Source: an uncultured Prevotellaceae bacterium (lineage in GTDB: Bacteria > Bacteroidota > Bacteroidia > Bacteroidales > Bacteroidaceae). From it: a stretch of DNA of 37,602 bases. The stretch covers positions 1 to 37,602 of the forward strand of contig CADCDK010000020.1 in assembly GCA_902800185.1 (NCBI GenBank), in the 5' to 3' direction. The notes beneath the pieces were generated by a model. The model had not been told where the DNA came from and searched no databases. It saw only the letters and a list, made by a program, of their open reading frames with translations. Each line of letters begins with the position of its first letter. Positions within the stretch are counted from its first letter, which is position 1. Positions 33,752 through 37,602 of this stretch are shown one piece after another. Made by a program: the position numbers and the translations under genes.

Positions 33752-33783
33752 CAAAGGTAGTGAAAAATAGGGGGTTACGCAAA
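33752..33783 (-). promoter_or_regulatory. Promoter of the GH51 gene
   Basis: On the minus strand TTTG (33780-33783), a 20-bp spacer and TACCTTTG (33752-33759), with a leader of about 28 nt. Confidence 0.8.
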
Positions 33784-33837
33784 GAAAATGCCGAATTTCT
33801 TTTGTCAATCCCTGTGAAGACGCATGGGAAAACGAAA

Positions 33838-33875
33838 AGCCCGAAGCGGTGATCGTGTTGTCACCTCTTCGGGCT
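33838..33875 (-). terminator. Terminator after the small peptide gene
   Basis: AGCCCGAAG (33838-33846) pairs with CTTCGGGCT (33867-33875), with inner GGTGA/TCACC pairing. On the minus strand the stem is followed by TTTTCGTTTT. Confidence 0.8.
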
Positions 33876-33899
33876 GGTTAATTATCGAAGTTGATACGT

Positions 33900-34076
33900 T
33901 TACTCGTCCCACACGCTGTGGTGCTCACGGGACAATCCTGTATTCACTGGTGGCTCATCGGGATAAATACCGCCACCACCGGTGGTTTCAGCCTCTTGGA
34001 GAGGAGAGACTTCCATCAGGGAGACGGTGATTGCCTCCATCGCCCTGATGCTAGGTTTTCTATATACCTTTTTCAT
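33900..34076 (-). CDS. Small peptide downstream of the BspA-like gene
   Basis: This 58-aa product begins MKKVYRKPSIRAMEAITVSLM and ends in a polar tail with GGGG and several acidic residues. The first part resembles the N-termini of short Bacteroidales proteins of unknown function (KKxYxxPSI pattern), which makes the gene likely to be real. Its start lies about 15 nt after the stop of the BspA-like gene and before a strong terminator, so it is probably the last gene of that transcript. An in-frame Met two codons earlier (34082) is an alternative start. No signal peptide is seen. Confidence 0.65.
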   Translation of the reverse strand: MKKVYRKPSIRAMEAITVSLMEVSPLQEAETTGGGGIYPDEPPVNTGLSREHHSVWDE

Positions 34077-34091
34077 TGTCATACTCCTTTC

Positions 34092-37000
34092 TTATTTAAT
34101 GACTCTCTTCTTGCCGTTCACGATATATACACCCTTGGTCTGCGGATTCTCCACCTTCTGACCGTTCAGGTTATACATGCTGTTGCTCTTGACGCGACCG
34201 CCGAGCATCTCGAACTGGTCGATACCGGTAATGGCATCTTCCTCGAAGATGAAGTGAACCTCACGTGCTCCGGCAACAAACGTTGTGGGAACCTGCAGGT
34301 AGGCTTTCTGGGCACCCAGTGTGGCAGTTGCGCTTGGAGCATAGAAACCAAATACTCCCTGAGCATCCTTGTTGAGCAGGAAGTTGCTCTTCTCGCCCTC
34401 GGTCACAGCTACGTCGCCTGCGGTGAGCTTAGCCTTCAGCATGTTCACGTAGTAAGACTGAGAAGTGGTGTAAGGAATCTTGTAGGTAGATCCCTCAGTG
34501 CCCTTTAAGATCAGACCCGTTCCGGAGGGAACGTCATAGACGCGAACCAGGAGCACTGTGTTCTCGCTCTTGTTGTAACCAGCGGCGATGTAAGCCTTCA
34601 GGTCACTGCCGGTGAAGTTCAGGTCTTGCGGGCAGCTGAATGTTGCCGTTGAAGTGGCGAGTGTGATGAACTCCTTCGTAGCATTGAATGTTGCCACTAC
34701 GGTTACGTTGCCAGTGACGTTGCTGATGGTGTACTGGTTGTCGGCAACCTCTGCCGTCACGTCATCACCGTTCACGGTCAGCGTGTTCAGCGTGCGATCC
34801 TCGTCCTCTTCGATGGTGATGACAACGTTGTCGCCATACATCGGTGAGTAGTTGTCGGCAGTCACGCCACCGCCGGTGATGCTGACGGTGAAGCTCTTCT
34901 TGCCCCATGTAGCGGTGTACGAGCGGTCGCCCGTAGAGCCCGTAGCGATGACTACGCTCTCAGTGGCGGCATCAAGTCCTGTGCCTGTCCATCCGAGGAA
35001 GTCATAGCCGTCGCGTGTCGGGTTGTTCAGTGTGAAGGTTTCACTTTCTATGGTGTAGTTTGTTGGGTTGGCTGTTGCTACGTCACCACCATCCAGGTTG
35101 TAGGACAGTGTGTAAACAATTGCTGTCCACGTAGCATTGATGGTCACGTTCTGTGCGGGAATAGTTGCGGGAATCTCGGCATCCCATCCTGCAAAGGTAT
35201 AACCCTCGCGAGTCGGGTTGGCGGGAGCCGTCACCTCAGAAGCGTAGTTCTGTTGGATAGCGTCAACCTCAGTTCCGCCGTTGCTGTTGAACGTGATGGT
35301 GTATTGGTTGATGGTCCACTGGGCTGTCAGCTCGATGTCCTCTGCGGGAATCGTTTCGGGAACTGCGGGAGTCCATCCTGCGAAGGTGTAGCCTGTGCGG
35401 GTCGGGTCATCGGGAGCCGTCACCTCAGAAGCATAGTCCTGCTTGATGGCATCGACCTCAGTTCCGCCGTTGCTGTTGAAGCTGATGGTATATTGGTTAA
35501 TCTGCCAAGTGGCGGTGTAGGCCTTGTCGCCTGTGCTGCCATGAGCGATGGTCACCTCCATCAGTGCGTCGCCCTCGCCGTTCAGCTTCCATCCCTTGAA
35601 GGTATGACCTGTCTTGGTGGGGTTGGTGAGGGTGATGGCTTCGCTCTCGATGGTATAGGTAGCGGGATTCTCTGCCGAGCCTCCGTCGAGGGTCAGTGCA
35701 ATCTGATATTCAATCGGTGTCCAAGTGGCGGTGTAGGACTTGTTGCCTGTGCTGCCGGCAGCAATGGTCACCTCCATCATAGCGTCGCCCTCGCCGTTGA
35801 GCTTCCAACCACTGAAGGTGTAGCCGTTCTTGGTGGGGTTGTTGAGGGTGATAGCTGCACTCTCAATCGTGTAGTTGGCGGGGTTGGCTGTAGCCACAGA
35901 GCCACCTGCGAGTTCATAGTTCAGTGTGTAGCTGATGGCAGAGAACGTAGCATTGAGTGTCACGAACTCTTCGCCTTCCGCATTGGTGCGGGTCTGCTGC
36001 TCACCGAGTGCGGGCAGCGGGCTTACAGGTTCGTCGTTGTCGGTCAGGGCGGTCAGCTCATAGCCGGTATCGGCTGTCAGTGTATATGCCACTGCATCCT
36101 CCTTCGGCTGGCGATACTGCTCAGTGCCGTTGCTGGCTGTTGCCTCGTCTGTGGCGATAGAGCCATGGGCAGAAGCGGTCAGCGTGACGAGAGTTGACCA
36201 GTGAGCAACGTGCTCAAAGTTCTTCCATCCGTCGGCAGCGGCGTAGGCAGCCTTGGTTCCAGCGGGAACATTCAAAGTTGCATACGCTTCTTCCTCATGT
36301 GTGATGCTTCCATTGAATGCGTTGTCGTCGATGGCAAGAGGTGTCAGCCATCCCACCTTTACGTTTGTAAGATTTGCGCAATTGCCGAAAACGTCTGCAC
36401 CGAGGGTCGTCAGACTGGTGGCATTGGTCAAATCAATCGTCTCCAAAGCCGACTCCTTAAACATGTTGGCATAGAGTGTCGTCACCTTCGGACCAACGGT
36501 CAAAGTCTTACAGTCTGTCCAAACGAAGCGTGTTGTCGGACCACTAATGTTACGACCGAGATACATGGACTGACCGCAAAGACCAGAACCAATACTGCTG
36601 TCCATGGTCAGTGTGGCATCGCCATCCTCAAAGATGACGTTGTTCAGCCTGTCGGTATATAAGAATGCCTCATAGCCGATGCTCGTCACAGTGGCGGGAA
36701 TGGTAATGTTCTCCAATGAGTCGCAGTGGTAGAATACATTGTCACCAATCGTCGTCAGGCTGGTTGCTTGGGTTAAATCTACAGACTTGATTCTGTCTCG
36801 ATAGTAGAACATGTTGTTGTTCAGCGTCGTAACTTTAGGACCAACGGTCACGTGCTGTGTATTGCTGAAAACTAACTGTCCATTGAGGGTAGAGGTGTAG
36901 GTGACATCGCGGCCTAAATAGAAGTTCTCACCTGAGAAACCCCATCCGAGGTCGCCAATGGTCAACGGGGTGCTACCGTCCTCAATGGTGAAGTTTTTCA

Positions 37001-37580
37001 TCTCGTCAACGTAGAAGAACACCTGATCACCGATGGTTTGCACAGAGGCGGGGATGGTGAAGCTGGTGAGAGCTGAACAGCTTTTGAAAGCGTCGTCACC
37101 GATAGTGGTCACACCACTACCAATGGTGATGCTGGTGAGAGCTGAACATTCTTGGAAAGCACTATTACCGATAGTGGTCACACCACTGCCAAAGGTGATG
37201 CTGGCAAGTTTTTTATTAGTATAGAACAACGAAGGATTAATGGTGGTCACCTTCGGACCAAACTCCACGCTGGTGACCTCAGAAAGGAGTGGATTATTTT
37301 CTCCTGTCAGTGTCAGGTCACGGCCAATGTAAATGGTGGAGGCCGGACTCAAGAGAGGACGTTCATACCAAGCTCCTGACATGGTCAATGGTGTCTCGCT
37401 ATCCTCAATGGTGATGCTGGTCATGCTGCCGCAGTCTTGGAATGCAGCAATTCCAATGGTCATCACAGAGGCAGGAATACTGATGCTGGTTAAACCAGTG
37501 TTACGTTTTTGCAAAATACTGTATACCAATAAGATGCACCTATAAAGGTAGAAAAATGATTTTGGTAGTTTCTTGAGCAT
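34092..37580 (-). CDS. BspA-like leucine-rich repeat and InlB B-repeat surface protein (start uncertain)
   Basis: The 1162-aa frame remains open to the window edge, so the start may lie outside. Residues about 28-460 are BspA/TpLRR repeats (LTSITI, SGVTTIG, NSAF and similar). Residues about 547-893 hold five Listeria-Bacteroides (InlB B) repeats, each with GYTF.GW and ending TATW or TAQW. A further beta domain (about 895-965), a C-terminal region and a tail (YNLNGQKVENPQTKGVYIVN) follow. Such proteins act in adhesion. No convincing signal peptide is visible: the first 27 residues (MLKKLPKSFFYLYRCILL...) do not fit the repeat pattern and lie over AT-rich, promoter-like DNA. The gene may be truncated at its 5' end or its start misplaced. 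Confidence 0.8.
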   Translation of the reverse strand: MLKKLPKSFFYLYRCILLVYSILQKRNTGLTSISIPASVMTIGIAAFQDCGSMTSITIEDSETPLTMSGAWYERPLLSPASTIYIGRDLTLTGENNPLLSEVTSVEFGPKVTTINPSLFYTNKKLASITFGSGVTTIGNSAFQECSALTSITIGSGVTTIGDDAFKSCSALTSFTIPASVQTIGDQVFFYVDEMKNFTIEDGSTPLTIGDLGWGFSGENFYLGRDVTYTSTLNGQLVFSNTQHVTVGPKVTTLNNNMFYYRDRIKSVDLTQATSLTTIGDNVFYHCDSLENITIPATVTSIGYEAFLYTDRLNNVIFEDGDATLTMDSSIGSGLCGQSMYLGRNISGPTTRFVWTDCKTLTVGPKVTTLYANMFKESALETIDLTNATSLTTLGADVFGNCANLTNVKVGWLTPLAIDDNAFNGSITHEEEAYATLNVPAGTKAAYAAADGWKNFEHVAHWSTLVTLTASAHGSIATDEATASNGTEQYRQPKEDAVAYTLTADTGYELTALTDNDEPVSPLPALGEQQTRTNAEGEEFVTLNATFSAISYTLNYELAGGSVATANPANYTIESAAITLNNPTKNGYTFSGWKLNGEGDAMMEVTIAAGSTGNKSYTATWTPIEYQIALTLDGGSAENPATYTIESEAITLTNPTKTGHTFKGWKLNGEGDALMEVTIAHGSTGDKAYTATWQINQYTISFNSNGGTEVDAIKQDYASEVTAPDDPTRTGYTFAGWTPAVPETIPAEDIELTAQWTINQYTITFNSNGGTEVDAIQQNYASEVTAPANPTREGYTFAGWDAEIPATIPAQNVTINATWTAIVYTLSYNLDGGDVATANPTNYTIESETFTLNNPTRDGYDFLGWTGTGLDAATESVVIATGSTGDRSYTATWGKKSFTVSITGGGVTADNYSPMYGDNVVITIEEDEDRTLNTLTVNGDDVTAEVADNQYTISNVTGNVTVVATFNATKEFITLATSTATFSCPQDLNFTGSDLKAYIAAGYNKSENTVLLVRVYDVPSGTGLILKGTEGSTYKIPYTTSQSYYVNMLKAKLTAGDVAVTEGEKSNFLLNKDAQGVFGFYAPSATATLGAQKAYLQVPTTFVAGAREVHFIFEEDAITGIDQFEMLGGRVKSNSMYNLNGQKVENPQTKGVYIVNGKKRVIK

Positions 37581-37602
37581 TAGAACGAGGCGAAGATTTA
37601 AC

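Noticed and set aside
35253-36197. Open frame of 314 codons on the plus strand opposite the BspA-like gene
   Set aside because: It reflects the repeat structure of the real gene and has no independent features.

Overview
The window is from a member of the Bacteroidetes, order Bacteroidales, most probably Prevotellaceae. The evidence is the promoter type (TTTG, 19-20 bp, TAnnTTTG) before many genes, the near absence of Shine-Dalgarno sites, a fused murF-alr gene, a tmRNA whose tag ends in YALAA, and proteins typical of gut Prevotella (BspA-type leucine-rich repeats, PCMD domains, GH115 and GH51 xylan enzymes, SusCD-independent uronate genes). The genus is an inference from these families.

Layout. 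1-96: the 3' end (domains V and VI) of a group II intron. 193-7649 (+): murF-alr, a secreted unknown protein, then a uronate module made of an orphan galactitol-type EIIC permease, a KduI isomerase with a signal peptide, and an ExuT-like MFS transporter. 7642-10804: a histidine phosphatase (-), a DUF308 membrane protein (+), a SIMPL protein (-) and a Gly/Asn/Ser-rich secreted protein (-). 11018-13078 (+): a Wzi-like outer-membrane protein and a lipocalin-like lipoprotein. 18083-13065 (-): a surface-polysaccharide operon of a nucleotidyltransferase-like protein, rfbC, rfbD, rfbB and a WecA/MraY-type phosphosugar transferase, with rfbA absent. 18230-18625 (+): tmRNA. 21282-18724 (-): GH115 alpha-glucuronidase.

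21421-28964 (+): a housekeeping run of mrp, rlmN, a pdxA homologue with altered metal ligands, a flippase-like membrane protein, a sigma-54-type activator, lptE, an unknown protein and secG, then tRNA-His. 29673-31511 (+): a secreted PCMD-domain protein. 37580-31700 (-): a BspA-like repeat protein, a 58-residue peptide and a GH51 arabinofuranosidase.

How it fits together. GH115 and GH51 remove glucuronic acid and arabinose side chains from xylan. KduI and the MFS/EIIC permeases would handle unsaturated uronates from pectin or glycosaminoglycans. The rfb operon with the WecA-type protein starts an O-antigen or exopolysaccharide, and LptE and Wzi act at the outer membrane.

The most unusual observations are: (i) a PdxA homologue in which two of the three metal-binding histidines are replaced; (ii) an apparently exported KduI beside an EIIC without EIIA or EIIB; and (iii) many degenerate tandem arrays of 7-, 8- or 9-bp units in spacers, at gene ends, in a signal-peptide region and in loops of membrane proteins. 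No CRISPR array, transposase or phage gene was seen.
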